Below, one piece after another: positions 35,781 through 44,863 of a stretch of DNA of 64,000 bases. The translations under genes and the position numbers were made by a program. Numbering within the stretch: position 1 is the stretch's first letter; every line of letters begins with the position of its first letter. The notes under the pieces were generated by a model, which had not been told where the DNA came from, did not search any database, and saw nothing but the letters and a program-made list of their open reading frames with translations. Location of the stretch: assembly GCF_947501405.1 (NCBI RefSeq), contig NZ_CANMVK010000002.1:558001-622000 (forward strand), in the 5' to 3' direction. Source of the stretch: an uncultured Hoeflea sp. GTDB taxonomy: Bacteria; Pseudomonadota; Alphaproteobacteria; Rhizobiales; Rhizobiaceae.

Positions 35781-36821
35781 TCAATCTTCCAACTCGACCG
35801 TCGCCTGCGTCAGCGATTGCTGAACATATTTCACCTTCATCAAAAGCTTGGTCAGCTCAGCCTGGTCGAGCTGGGTCGTGTTGTGCGAATTGTATTCCTC
35901 GATCTCGTTGAGACGGGATTCGCCTTCCTCAACAAATATCGAGTAGTTCAGGTCGCGGCTGTCGGCAGGGACCCGGAAGTAGTCTCCCAGATCATCGGCG
36001 ATCGCAAACTCTTCACGGCCGAGCAGCACTTCGAAGATCTTCTCGCCGTGACGCGTGCCGATCTCGTGGACCGGATGATCGGGCCGGTCGAACAGATCCT
36101 TGATCGCCTTGGCCAGCACCGCGACGGTGCTTGCCGGCGCCTTCTGAACGAAAATGTCGCCATTGCGGCCGTTGTTGAACGCATAGATCACCAGCTCCAC
36201 CGCATCTTCCAGCGTCATCATGAACCGGGTCATATCCGGATTGGTGATGGTGATCGGCTTGTCGGCCCGGATCTGCTCGATGAAAAGCGGGATAACCGAT
36301 CCGCGCGATGCCATCACATTGCCGTACCGGGTGCCGCAAATGACGGTTTTGCTCGAATCGAGGTTGCGCGAGGCCGCCACCATCACTTTTTCCATCAGGG
36401 CCTTGGAAATGCCCATGGCATTGATCGGATAAACAGCCTTGTCGGTCGACAGGCAGACCACTCGCTTAAGCTCATTGGCGATCGCGGCCTGGAGCACATT
36501 GTCTGTTCCGATGATGTTGGTTCGAACCGCTTCCATCGGATGAAATTCGCAGGACGGCACCTGCTTGAGCGCGGCGGCATGAAAACAGTAATCCACGCCG
36601 CGCATCGCCCGATGGACGCTTGCGGGATCCCGCACATCGCCGAGATAGAACTTGAGCTTGGGATGATGGAAATGCTTGCGCATGTCATCCTGCTTTTTTT
36701 CATCGCGGCTCAGAATCCGGATCTCGCGAATGTCTGTATCCAGGAACCTGCTCACAGTCGCACGTCCGAAGGATCCGGTCCCTCCTGTGATCAACAACAC
36801 CTTGTCTGAAAACATCCGCAT
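35781..36821 (-). CDS. UDP-GlcNAc 4,6-dehydratase (5-inverting), CapE/WbjB/WbvB-like (346 aa)
   Basis: Short, soluble member of the polysaccharide biosynthesis protein family related to FlaA1. It removes water from UDP-GlcNAc and inverts C5 to start L-sugar synthesis. The cofactor loop TGGTGSFG is at residues 12-19. The active site reads STDKAVYPINAMGISK with Met136 where ordinary SDRs have Tyr, before Lys140; this Met is characteristic of the CapE/WbjB group. There are no membrane segments, unlike WbpM or PglF. It lies after the reductase and before the 2-epimerase in the leftward set. Confidence 0.92.
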   Translation of the reverse strand: MRMFSDKVLLITGGTGSFGRATVSRFLDTDIREIRILSRDEKKQDDMRKHFHHPKLKFYLGDVRDPASVHRAMRGVDYCFHAAALKQVPSCEFHPMEAVRTNIIGTDNVLQAAIANELKRVVCLSTDKAVYPINAMGISKALMEKVMVAASRNLDSSKTVICGTRYGNVMASRGSVIPLFIEQIRADKPITITNPDMTRFMMTLEDAVELVIYAFNNGRNGDIFVQKAPASTVAVLAKAIKDLFDRPDHPVHEIGTRHGEKIFEVLLGREEFAIADDLGDYFRVPADSRDLNYSIFVEEGESRLNEIEEYNSHNTTQLDQAELTKLLMKVKYVQQSLTQATVELED

Positions 36822-36993
36822 AAATCCTTGAGTTAATCTGCCGCGTCTTGTTTTGGCGATGTGATGCCCGCTCCATGGAGCATCGTCAAGCCATTCAGAT
36901 CGGCTGGGTTACTTGCCTGGTTCCTTCACGCGTCCATGCCGGGGGGTGGGCGCCTAGGGCAGCGCTTCCGTTCATGGCTCCGGTGTTTGGCGG

Positions 36994-37842
36994 TTACTGG
37001 TCTGCCAGTTCCGCAATCATGCTTGGCCATGACGGCGGGGTGTATTCGAATTCGGCCCGAAAGCGCGAGGAATCCAGGCTGCGATCGATCTGAACCGCGG
37101 TGTCGGGAACGACCTCAATAGCGGGATGCAGATGCTGTTTGATGAGCAGCAGCAGCGCGTATTTGTCGATCGGATCGCTGGAAACCTGGTACATTCCGCG
37201 CGCATCGGGATGATTGAGCAAAACCCGCTCGATGAGCCGCGCCATTTCGATTGTGGTGAAGCCTGAAAAAATCGCCTTTTGAAAGCCTTTGACTTCCCCT
37301 TGTTGCGCAAGTGTCCATTCCAGCAGGCTGGATTTGCGGCTCAGCTCATGTCCGATAATGGAGGTGCGAAGCGTGATGCAGCCGACTTCGTCGACCTCAC
37401 CGAGATGTTTTGAGCGCCCGTACAGATCCTCGGCATCTGAAACATCGGTTTCCAGATAATTGCCCTTGGTGCCGGAAAACACGCAATCGGTGCTCATGTG
37501 CACCAGCCGCGCGCCCGCGAGCCGGCACAAAACGGCAAGCCGGTGCGGCAGGAGCGCATTGACTTCCAGGCTCAGGATGGACTGCTTGGCGGAGGGGCGC
37601 TGTTTGATGATGCCAATGCAGTTGATCACGGCATCGGGTTTAAACTGCGCCATCACCTCGCTGATACGGTCGATGTTGCGCACATCAATGCCGTAGAAGG
37701 CGTTGTCATCGGAAAACAAACCGAAGGCGTCATAACTCGATTTGTCCTGGCGCAAGGTGACGGCCACCTGGTGCCGGGGTGAGAGCTGTTTGAGAATTTG
37801 ATGGCCCAGCATGCCATCTCCACCGAGTACAAGTATTCGCAT
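36994..37842 (-). CDS. RmlD-type SDR reductase, WbvR-like (282 aa)
   Basis: NAD(P)-dependent reductase of the dTDP-4-dehydrorhamnose reductase family, beginning RILVLGGDGMLGHQIL with the Rossmann motif and carrying STDCVFSGTKGNY and LYGRSKHLGEVD (Tyr-x3-Lys). It reduces the C4 keto group of the dehydratase product. It lacks the C-terminal cupin domain of WbjC/CapF (about 370 residues), which favours a WbvR-type reaction toward UDP-L-RhaNAc and then UDP-L-QuiNAc over UDP-L-FucNAc. Start at MRILVLGG is preferred on alignment; an ATG four codons earlier overlaps the end of the upstream glycosyltransferase gene. Confidence 0.88.
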   Translation of the reverse strand: MRILVLGGDGMLGHQILKQLSPRHQVAVTLRQDKSSYDAFGLFSDDNAFYGIDVRNIDRISEVMAQFKPDAVINCIGIIKQRPSAKQSILSLEVNALLPHRLAVLCRLAGARLVHMSTDCVFSGTKGNYLETDVSDAEDLYGRSKHLGEVDEVGCITLRTSIIGHELSRKSSLLEWTLAQQGEVKGFQKAIFSGFTTIEMARLIERVLLNHPDARGMYQVSSDPIDKYALLLLIKQHLHPAIEVVPDTAVQIDRSLDSSRFRAEFEYTPPSWPSMIAELADQ

Positions 37843-37846
37843 GCCG

Positions 37847-39136
37847 CTATCCATTCTTGACGGTCTCAATATCAGTCCGCGCGCCGACTGTTGCGCGATT
37901 GCGCCTTTCCTGGCGGAACCAATCCACCAACTGATCGAAAAGCGTGTCCATATTGTAGTATTTTTCCATGTAGGCCCGGCCCTTGCGGCCCATCTCGGCC
38001 CTGTCTTCCGGACTCATCACAGCCAGTTCGCTGATTGCCGACGCCAGTGCTTGCGGGGTGCCCGCGTCCACGCCAATGCCGGCCCCGCTCTCGCTCACAA
38101 TCCGCTTAACGTTGCCGCTGACAGAGGAAATGATCGGTTTTCCCGCCGCAAGATAGGATTGGAGTTTGGCCGGGACGGTCAGGGCGAACGCCGGCTCGTC
38201 GCGCAACGAAATCAGCAATGCGCCGGCCTGCTGGTAAAATCCGGGCATCAGGCTCGACGGAAACCGTCCGAGGCAATGAAATGTTTCCGAAAGCCCCCGT
38301 TTCTCGATCTCCTGGCGCACCCATTTGAGTTTGTGACCGTCGCCGACGATGACAAACTGAATGTCCTTTTTGTCTTTGAGCAAGGTCGCCGCGCCAAGAA
38401 CCGTTTCAAAATCCTGCGACGCGCCGATATTGCCGGTGAACACCACCTTGAAGCCCCCGGGCAGGCTTGGAAGGCTGTCGTGGTCGATTGCCGTCGAGTT
38501 TTTGCGCAAATCCTCCCATTGCGGGAACCATCTCACCTCACGTCGTTCGCCGGCGACACGACAGATCGGCTCGTCAAATCCCTGGGACGTCGCCAGAATG
38601 ACGTCGCTGCCGGCATAGACCTTCCGTGCCAGCCAGCTTGCAACCTTGTTGGCAAATGGCGATTTCACCATTCCCGATGCAGAGAGACTTTCAGGCCACA
38701 GGTCCAGAACCCACAAAAACATCGGAGCTTTGGCTTTCCAGGCCGCCACGATACCCGGAAACCCGACGGTGACAGGGGAAGTCTGATAGACGAACACCGC
38801 GTCATACCGCTCCCTGATGCGCACCAACGCGACCAGGCTGCCGGCAACGGCAAAGCTGAAATAGTTTGCAACGAGTTTGATCTTGCTTTTCTGGCCACGC
38901 GGAACCAGCGGCGCCCTGATGATGCGAATCCCGTTGTGCATCTCGGTCCATGGGCCTGTTAGACCATGGCTGGGAAACAGGCTCCCCTTTGGGTAGTTGG
39001 GCAACCCTGTCAAAACCGTGACCTTGTGGCCGCGCTCGACAAGTCCTGCCGCAAGCTCATTGAGCCTGAAATCTTCGGGCCAGAAATACTGGCTGACGAT
39101 CAGGATCTTGAGTTTTTCCTCCGGGGCAACTCCCAT
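37847..39136 (-). CDS. Glycosyltransferase family 4, WbuB-like (429 aa)
   Basis: GT-B-fold transferase opening KILIVSQYFWPEDFRLNELA, the hallmark of WbuB-type N-acetyl-L-fucosamine transferases. The C-terminal domain shows VVFTGNIGASQDFETVLGAA, FVIVGDGHK and the donor-site FALTVPAKLQSYLAAGKPI. It is transcribed directly before the L-hexosamine genes (five-base gap to the reductase), which supports transfer of the L-QuiNAc, L-RhaNAc or L-FucNAc made by them. It starts two bases after the epimerase stop. Confidence 0.92.
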   Translation of the reverse strand: MGVAPEEKLKILIVSQYFWPEDFRLNELAAGLVERGHKVTVLTGLPNYPKGSLFPSHGLTGPWTEMHNGIRIIRAPLVPRGQKSKIKLVANYFSFAVAGSLVALVRIRERYDAVFVYQTSPVTVGFPGIVAAWKAKAPMFLWVLDLWPESLSASGMVKSPFANKVASWLARKVYAGSDVILATSQGFDEPICRVAGERREVRWFPQWEDLRKNSTAIDHDSLPSLPGGFKVVFTGNIGASQDFETVLGAATLLKDKKDIQFVIVGDGHKLKWVRQEIEKRGLSETFHCLGRFPSSLMPGFYQQAGALLISLRDEPAFALTVPAKLQSYLAAGKPIISSVSGNVKRIVSESGAGIGVDAGTPQALASAISELAVMSPEDRAEMGRKGRAYMEKYYNMDTLFDQLVDWFRQERRNRATVGARTDIETVKNG

Positions 39137-39138
39137 CG

Positions 39139-40068
39139 TCAGTCTTTCATGTCCGCTTTAAGCCAGGTCATGTATTCGCGAAGGCCGTTTTCAAAATCCG
39201 CCGAAGGCGAGAACCCCAGCGACGCGCGTGCGGCGGAAATGTCGGCCAGCGAATCGCGCACGTCGCCCGGCCGCGGCGGGCCGTATTCAACCTTGGCACT
39301 GATGCCGGAAGCCTCCTGCATCATGTCGATCAGCGCGTTGATGGTGATGCGGGTGGCGCTGCCCAGATTGAAGGCGCCGGAAACACCCTCGGCGAGGCCC
39401 GCCTGATAGTTTGCCTGGGCCACGTCCCGGACATTAACGAAGTCGCGTGTCTGCTCGCCATCGCCGAACACTGTCACCGGTTCACCGCGCAACATGCGGT
39501 AGGCGAAGATCGGAATCACGTTACCATAGGCGTCAAAGCGCTGGTTCACGCCGTACACATTGAAGTAGCGCAAGGCCACCACGCCGATGTCGTAGAGCTT
39601 GGAATAGCTCAGTGCGAATTTTTCCTCAAACAGCTTGGATGCGCCATAGGGGCTGTCGGGATCAATCGGATGGTCTTCCGAAATCGGCAGCGTTTTGAGC
39701 TCGCCAAATATTCCTGCCGATGACGACACTACGACCCGCTTGACGCCGGCTTTGCGGGCGGATTCCATCAGCGTGACGGTGCCCATCGCATTGATGTCGG
39801 CATCAAGCCGGGGATCATCGATCGAGCGCTTGTTGCCGACTGCGGCGGCGAGGTGAAACACCACGTCGCAATTCTCGACCGCGGTTTCCATGGCCTGCTG
39901 ATCGCGAATGTCAGCCTCGATGAAGCGAATGTCCGGATCGAAATCCAGATTCCGGCGGTAACCGCTCAGCAGTGAGTCGATCACCACAACGTCATGGCCT
40001 TCCGAGCGCAGGAGCTTGCATATGTTGGACCCGATAAAGCCTGCGCCGCCAGTGACAAGTGCCTTCAT
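39139..40068 (-). CDS. NAD-dependent UDP-sugar 4-epimerase, WbpP/GalE-type extended SDR (309 aa)
   Basis: Extended SDR with VTGGAGFIGSN at the N-terminus, the catalytic Ser in VVSSSAGIFG and Tyr-x3-Lys in SPYGASKLFEE. Motifs LRYFNVYGVNQRFD and GDGEQTRDFVNVRDV are standard for UDP-glucose/UDP-GlcNAc 4-epimerases. It may supply UDP-GalNAc or UDP-galactose-type donors. The ATG at MKALVTGG follows AAGGAC; a longer frame upstream lacks conservation. It sits between the fused transferase and the WbuB-like glycosyltransferase on the same strand. Confidence 0.92.
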   Translation of the reverse strand: MKALVTGGAGFIGSNICKLLRSEGHDVVVIDSLLSGYRRNLDFDPDIRFIEADIRDQQAMETAVENCDVVFHLAAAVGNKRSIDDPRLDADINAMGTVTLMESARKAGVKRVVVSSSAGIFGELKTLPISEDHPIDPDSPYGASKLFEEKFALSYSKLYDIGVVALRYFNVYGVNQRFDAYGNVIPIFAYRMLRGEPVTVFGDGEQTRDFVNVRDVAQANYQAGLAEGVSGAFNLGSATRITINALIDMMQEASGISAKVEYGPPRPGDVRDSLADISAARASLGFSPSADFENGLREYMTWLKADMKD

Positions 40069-40165
40069 GTGTATGGTGTCCTTCCAGCGTTCGTTAAAAT
40101 TGATGTGCTCCGGCACAGTCTGTTTTCAAAGTCGACGGTAAGAGAAGCTATATGGCAGCCCGATC

Positions 40166-41359
40166 TCATTTGCCGCTTCCCAGCACCGCTGCGATAAAGA
40201 TGTTCCAATCGAACCGCAATGATTGCAGCGCCATGTAGCGCGCATCCCATTGGGCGTGAATTTCCGGATCGTTCATATCGATGCCATTCATCTGCGCAAG
40301 GCTGCAGACGCCCGGCTTGAGTGCCAGTACGCCCAACTGGCGCCGGGCGTCAACAAGTTCCCTCTGTTCCGGCAAGCAAGCGCTCGGCCCGACTAGGCTC
40401 ATTTCGTTGCGGAAAATGTTGATGATCTGTGGCAACTCGTCGAGGTTCAGTTTCCTTAGCGCCCGTCCGAGCCTGGTCACCGGCGCGGCGCTGGCCCTGT
40501 GCATCTCCAAACTCTCGGGTCCGGATTTTGTTGTGCGGAACCTGTAGCAGGTGAAGGGTCGTCCGTCGCGGCCGATCTTTTCCTGGGCAACAATACCGGG
40601 CCCTTTAGATTCGGTGCGGATCAGAACCCAGATCACAACGAGCAGCCACCAGAACAGGACCACCACCACGAGCGCAAAAAGCACATCGATAACACGCTTG
40701 AAAAAAGCAAAGGCCGGATTGTCGGCCTGACCGTCGCTGAGGATAGCTGGCGCCGGCAGGCTGGCGAAAAACCCGTCCGTCTCCAGGTCTTCGATGAACC
40801 CGGCAATCCGGTCAATCGATACGGTGGGGCGGCGCGAAGCTATGACATGAAACATGAGGCGAGCAAGCGGAGAGGGCAGTCTGCTCAAGAAAGACAGACG
40901 GTCTGAGAACTTTGGCTCATAGACATAGGGCAGGTATATGCTGATGACCTCGAGACCCTTGAGCTTCGCCAGCTCCGCTGCAGCTTTTCGTTTGCTGATC
41001 GCGTAATACGATGTGTTGGTTGGATCCAGCGCGTGCGTGGACGAGACGTTTACGAATGTCTTGATGCCGGACTTGCGTGCGAGCTCGGCCGTTTCCAGTG
41101 CTCCGTTGACATTGACATCCAGGAAAGTCTCCAGCGGTTCATTGGAATTGGTGTTCAACACCGCCATGTGAAGAAGTGTTGTGTAGCCCTGTGCCTCGCG
41201 AACAAGATCGCCATATCCGCAACACCGGACCCCGGGAAAACACGCACTGACCTTTGAAGGATCGCGTCCGACCAGAAGCAGATCGGTGCCGCGCTTTTGA
41301 ATAAGAGGAATGAGATTGCGGCCCACATATCCCGTTGCGCCTGTAATGACGATTTTCAC
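40166..41359 (-). CDS. Fused SDR epimerase/reductase and initiating sugar-phosphate transferase (397 aa)
   Basis: Two complete enzymes in one chain. Residues 1-215 are an SDR with TGATGYVG (6-13), SS in VNVSSTHA and Tyr119-x3-Lys123 (YAISK). Residues 216-397 are a monotopic phosphoglycosyl transferase: one membrane helix (about 224-248), then YRFRTTKSG, LRKLNLDELPQIINIFRNEM with the catalytic Asp307-Glu308 pair, and SLVGPSACLP. Such proteins are known as hybrid nucleoside-diphosphate-sugar epimerase/sugar transferases. The SDR part could modify the sugar before or after transfer to undecaprenyl phosphate, as separate WreQ and WreU do in Rhizobium etli (analogy only). It heads the leftward biosynthetic genes. 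Confidence 0.9.
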   Translation of the reverse strand: MKIVITGATGYVGRNLIPLIQKRGTDLLLVGRDPSKVSACFPGVRCCGYGDLVREAQGYTTLLHMAVLNTNSNEPLETFLDVNVNGALETAELARKSGIKTFVNVSSTHALDPTNTSYYAISKRKAAAELAKLKGLEVISIYLPYVYEPKFSDRLSFLSRLPSPLARLMFHVIASRRPTVSIDRIAGFIEDLETDGFFASLPAPAILSDGQADNPAFAFFKRVIDVLFALVVVVLFWWLLVVIWVLIRTESKGPGIVAQEKIGRDGRPFTCYRFRTTKSGPESLEMHRASAAPVTRLGRALRKLNLDELPQIINIFRNEMSLVGPSACLPEQRELVDARRQLGVLALKPGVCSLAQMNGIDMNDPEIHAQWDARYMALQSLRFDWNIFIAAVLGSGK

Positions 41360-41856
41360 AACAACGTTCCTATGGGAGTGGACTATGGCCCGGTGCAGGA
41401 GATGAGTTTCTGTCGGTCAAACAAGCAATCCAGTCACTCAAAGTCTGGAAGCAACAGGTGAGGTTTCGCTCTATTCATTTATCCGGTTGCGTTGCCGTGA
41501 AAGGAAAATCCCCTGGAGCGGCGATACCTTGCGATGCAAGAATTGTGCGCCGCGACAGCGTCATTTATCGTCGCGGACCATTATCCCAAGCCTTTGAAGA
41601 CATCAACCGGTTTCCCGGTTCTCGTTTGCTTTTGGCATGTCTTCGGCAAACCGGGGCTCGGCGTCACCGCTTCATCGCACCCGTCCGGTGTAAGCGGGTC
41701 CTGGCTGCTAAAAGCCAAGCGCGGCTTCCCGCCATCGCAGGCGCCGATGGAGCTTGCAACTCAGCGATCCGGAAGGGGCGGCATATTGCGTTGGACACGG
41801 GCGGCGGAACGCGGCAATCGTAACTGGTCACGCAGGCAAACGATTCCGGAGAAATC
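41360..41856. other. Divergent intergenic region
   Basis: About 500 bases between the leftward fused transferase and the rightward YdcF-like gene. Open frames of about 120 codons exist on the plus strand but show no family features, so no gene is called. CGGAGAA near 41850 is the ribosome site of the YdcF gene; promoters for both sides should lie here. Confidence 0.45.
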
Positions 41857-42657
41857 ATGGACACGCTCTTCTTTGTGTTGTCGAAAACGCTTTGGATAGT
41901 TTTGAAGCCGGAAACAATGTTCGGCTTCTTGCTGCTTGGCGCCATCGTGGCGGTCCGGCGCAACAGGCAAGGGATCGCACTTGGCATTCTCGCCGCAGCG
42001 CTCATATCATTTGTGTCGCTCGCCATCGTTCCATTGGGAGACGTTTTCCTGGAACCCTTGGAGCATCGTATTCCCGCACGTTCGCCAGTTGCGAAACCGG
42101 CCTACATCGTGGTGCTGGGCGGCGCGGAAGCCAACGAACAATCCGCGGCGACGGGTACGGTAAACGTCAATGACGCCGGCGAAAGGCTGCTTGCCGCCAT
42201 TGAGCTCGCAGTCGCCTATCCTGAAGCGAAACTGATCCTCTCAGGCGGATCCGGCCGACTGGCCGGCGGAACGTTAAGCTCGGCGGAACTCATGGCCGAG
42301 GCGCTGACTGCGGCGGGAATTGAGAGCGATCGTCTGCTGCTCGAAGAAGCATCGCGCAACACCTCTGAAAATGCCGCACGAAGCGCCGAGCTGGTTGGAA
42401 CGGGAGTGTCGGCTCCGGCGCTGCTTGTCACCAGTGCCTTTCATATGCCGCGCAGTGTTGGCGTCTTTTGCGCTGCCGGATGGTCGGACATCACGCCTTT
42501 CCCGGTTGACTATCGAACCGGCAACATCGCTAACCGGATTGGTTGGCAATTTGCCATCAACCTCAATAACCTGAATGTCGGTGTGCGCGAGTGGATCGGG
42601 CTGATTGCCTATCGGCTAACCGGTCGGACCCGGGAATTTCTTCCGCGCGCATGTTGA
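41857..42657 (+). CDS. YdcF/ElyC/SanA (DUF218) family membrane protein (266 aa)
   Basis: Two hydrophobic N-terminal segments (about residues 18-60) precede the DUF218 domain: AYIVVLGGAEANEQ, DAGERLLAAIELAVAYPEAKLILSGGSG, EEASRNTSENAARSAEL and LLVTSAFHMPRS. E. coli relatives ElyC and SanA affect envelope integrity and lipid-carrier use; their reaction is not settled. It is the only rightward gene between two leftward groups, so it is regulated separately. A role in undecaprenyl-phosphate or glycan handling is plausible from context. Confidence 0.9.
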   Translation: MDTLFFVLSKTLWIVLKPETMFGFLLLGAIVAVRRNRQGIALGILAAALISFVSLAIVPLGDVFLEPLEHRIPARSPVAKPAYIVVLGGAEANEQSAATGTVNVNDAGERLLAAIELAVAYPEAKLILSGGSGRLAGGTLSSAELMAEALTAAGIESDRLLLEEASRNTSENAARSAELVGTGVSAPALLVTSAFHMPRSVGVFCAAGWSDITPFPVDYRTGNIANRIGWQFAINLNNLNVGVREWIGLIAYRLTGRTREFLPRAC

Positions 42658-42791
42658 CCGCGATCAGGCCTGCAAAAGGCCACATGAGGCGCGGATGCTT
42701 GCTGTTATGGCCGGTCTTTTGACGCCGAAGCGATCAGCGTGACTGAGTTTCTCCAGCCACCATCTCATTCCAAGCCATCGGGCGTTGGGAA

Positions 42792-43520
42792 CTAACCGCT
42801 TTTCTTGAGGTGGCCGATAAGCACGACCCGGAAGTTTTTCAACGCATCCGTGGAAGTGACAAGACGCTGGTACAAAATACCGAACAGATATGCCACAGAC
42901 ATAACGCGCAGATATTCCGGCCGGCTTTCGAGTAAAACGAACTCCACCGGTTCCAGGCCGCTCGGCGCCGCGTTGCGCACAACATCGGCCGGCCTGTTGG
43001 CGCGATAGTGCGTCTCGAAGGTGTCGACCGAATCCCTGCCGCGGATCTTGTTGTAGAACTGATGAAACCAGTGTGGTGTTGCAGTGGCGATGAGTGGCAT
43101 ATAGTGCCATTTGTTCGGCGTCTTGAACATGAACCGGCCGCCGGGTTTCAACACCCTGGCGATTTCTGCAAAGACTTCGGCCGGTCGTTCAAGATGTTCG
43201 AGAACATTGTCCGCGATCACGATATCGAATGTCTCGTCCGGCCAGTCGATGCTTTCGCCATAACCGATTTTCGCGTCGTCGAGATGGGGATTTTCCAGAA
43301 CCCGGGGATCAGGGTCCAGTCCCGCAACCGATTTTACCAATCCGCGAAAGTGCATTTCCTTGACGATTCCGGCGCCCGCGCCGATGTCGAGCATCACATG
43401 GTCTTCTTTGACATGGGATAAAATGTAGTTGCGGAAAGCCAGATCATCCCAGAAATTCGCAACTCCGGGGAAGAATTTCCGGTCCATCCAGCCTACCAAA
43501 CCGCCAGTTTGGGTCGGCAT
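42792..43520 (-). CDS. Class I SAM-dependent methyltransferase (242 aa)
   Basis: Rossmann-type methyltransferase with motif I VMLDIGAGAG at about residues 42-51, post-I Asp in AGLDPDPRVLE, and IADNVLEHLERPAEVFAEIARVLKPGG. The chosen start has AGGAAG eight bases upstream; an ATG six codons earlier is possible. It follows the polyprenyl-phosphate sugar transferase by about 30 bases on the same strand, so it may methylate the glycan or a sugar of the repeat unit. Acceptor unknown. Confidence 0.88.
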   Translation of the reverse strand: MPTQTGGLVGWMDRKFFPGVANFWDDLAFRNYILSHVKEDHVMLDIGAGAGIVKEMHFRGLVKSVAGLDPDPRVLENPHLDDAKIGYGESIDWPDETFDIVIADNVLEHLERPAEVFAEIARVLKPGGRFMFKTPNKWHYMPLIATATPHWFHQFYNKIRGRDSVDTFETHYRANRPADVVRNAAPSGLEPVEFVLLESRPEYLRVMSVAYLFGILYQRLVTSTDALKNFRVVLIGHLKKSG

Positions 43521-43549
43521 ATCATCTGCTTCCTGCATCTCACATCTCG

Positions 43550-44863
43550 CTATTTTGCGCCGTGTCCGGTCAGAACTGTTCGAAGAGTGCGTAGCACGAT
43601 GAGGACATCGAGCCACATGGAGAAATTCTTGATGTAGTAGAAATCGTAGTGAAGCTTCTCGAGCACCTCATCGACATCCGCAACATGGCCCTGTGTCACT
43701 TGAGCCCAGCCCGTGATGCCGGGGCGCACAATATGCCGGTAGCTGTAGTAGGGGAGTTCCCTCTCATACCATTCCGACAGCACGAGTGCTTCCGGCCGCG
43801 GCCCGATCCAGCTCATCTCATCCCGCAATATGTTGAGGAGCTGCGGAAGCTCATCAATTCGTGTGCGCCTCAAGAACCGGCCCACCCTCGTAATGCGGTC
43901 ATCATTGTTCTTGGTAATGGCCGATTGCCGCGGCGCATCCGCATGCTCCGAGACTTGGGATGAGTCCGAGGATTCGACCGCACGGGTGTCGGTAGCCTTG
44001 CTGTCGGTCATCGTCCTGAATTTGTAGACGACGAAATTCGATCCGCGGTATCCCTTTCTGACCTGCTTGAACAAGACAGGCCCGGGAGAATCCAGTTTGA
44101 TGCAGATGGAAACGAGCAAAAAGATGGGCGAAAACACAATCAGCACCGCGAGCGCACACACCCAATCGAAGGTCTGCTTGATCTCGAGATAGGCCTGATT
44201 GGGATTCAGAGAACCGAGGGTGTTTTCGGAAAGATGCTCAATCTCCACCTTTCCCAGAAGGGTTTCCTTGATTTGCTTGACGTGAAAGACCTGAATTCCG
44301 CTCAAGGCCTTGTCGGCGAGGAAATGCTCCCATTCGGGAGGCAGGTCCGCGCGAAGATCGACCACTATGCCTGTAGCATCTGGATTGAAGTCTTCCGGCT
44401 TCTCCATCCTTTGCCACTTAACCGTATCGATCGCCTCGAGATCTTCGACCCGGCCTATCGGTACGATTGACAGTTTGAATCGAGCAAGCCTTCTTTTGAG
44501 AAAATCGAATGTTAAAAACCAGATACAGCACGCAAAATAGCACAAAACCAATGTTGTGCGTGTATATTCAAGCCGAAACATGAAGAACATGAATGCGGCT
44601 AGAAGAAAAGAGAACGTGAAGATAAAGAGAATGAATCTCTCAGATTGCGCGCTGGAAAAAACCGAGATGCGGGAGTAAAAGAAGTAGCCGAGAATGACAG
44701 CAAGACTGGCGCCCAAAACGGTTTCGATTTGGGGAGTTCGCAAGAACGCGTCCATGCTGAAGCCGCTTCGAGCGTATGTCGGAAGAAAAATAACAAAGAA
44801 AATCGCGCCAACGACTTGAAACCGTGCGCTTAGTATAAGTTTCTGAAGGTCTCTTGCGCTCAT
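43550..44863 (-). CDS. Polyprenyl-phosphate sugar-1-phosphate transferase, WcaJ/ExoY type (437 aa)
   Basis: Long-form initiating phosphoglycosyl transferase: four N-terminal membrane helices (to about residue 125), a soluble linker, a re-entrant helix near 235-255 and the C-terminal catalytic domain with FVVYKFRTM, RRTRIDELPQLLNILRDEM (catalytic Asp-Glu) and SWIGPRPE, ending with RPGITGWAQVTQG. It moves a hexose- or hexosamine-1-phosphate to undecaprenyl phosphate to start a repeat unit. The locus also holds the fused enzyme at 40166, so there are two initiators. A methyltransferase gene follows on the same strand. Confidence 0.93.
   Translation of the reverse strand: MSARDLQKLILSARFQVVGAIFFVIFLPTYARSGFSMDAFLRTPQIETVLGASLAVILGYFFYSRISVFSSAQSERFILFIFTFSFLLAAFMFFMFRLEYTRTTLVLCYFACCIWFLTFDFLKRRLARFKLSIVPIGRVEDLEAIDTVKWQRMEKPEDFNPDATGIVVDLRADLPPEWEHFLADKALSGIQVFHVKQIKETLLGKVEIEHLSENTLGSLNPNQAYLEIKQTFDWVCALAVLIVFSPIFLLVSICIKLDSPGPVLFKQVRKGYRGSNFVVYKFRTMTDSKATDTRAVESSDSSQVSEHADAPRQSAITKNNDDRITRVGRFLRRTRIDELPQLLNILRDEMSWIGPRPEALVLSEWYERELPYYSYRHIVRPGITGWAQVTQGHVADVDEVLEKLHYDFYYIKNFSMWLDVLIVLRTLRTVLTGHGAK

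Noticed and set aside
34668-36809. Plus-strand open frame of 713 codons across wbvD and wbvB
   Set aside because: It runs antisense through two clearly conserved minus-strand genes, lacks any domain and is a product of high GC in the third codon position.
36870-36881. Perfect palindrome GCTCCATGGAGC upstream of the 4,6-dehydratase
   Set aside because: Short, single, without a T-tract or a second copy; expected by chance at this GC content.
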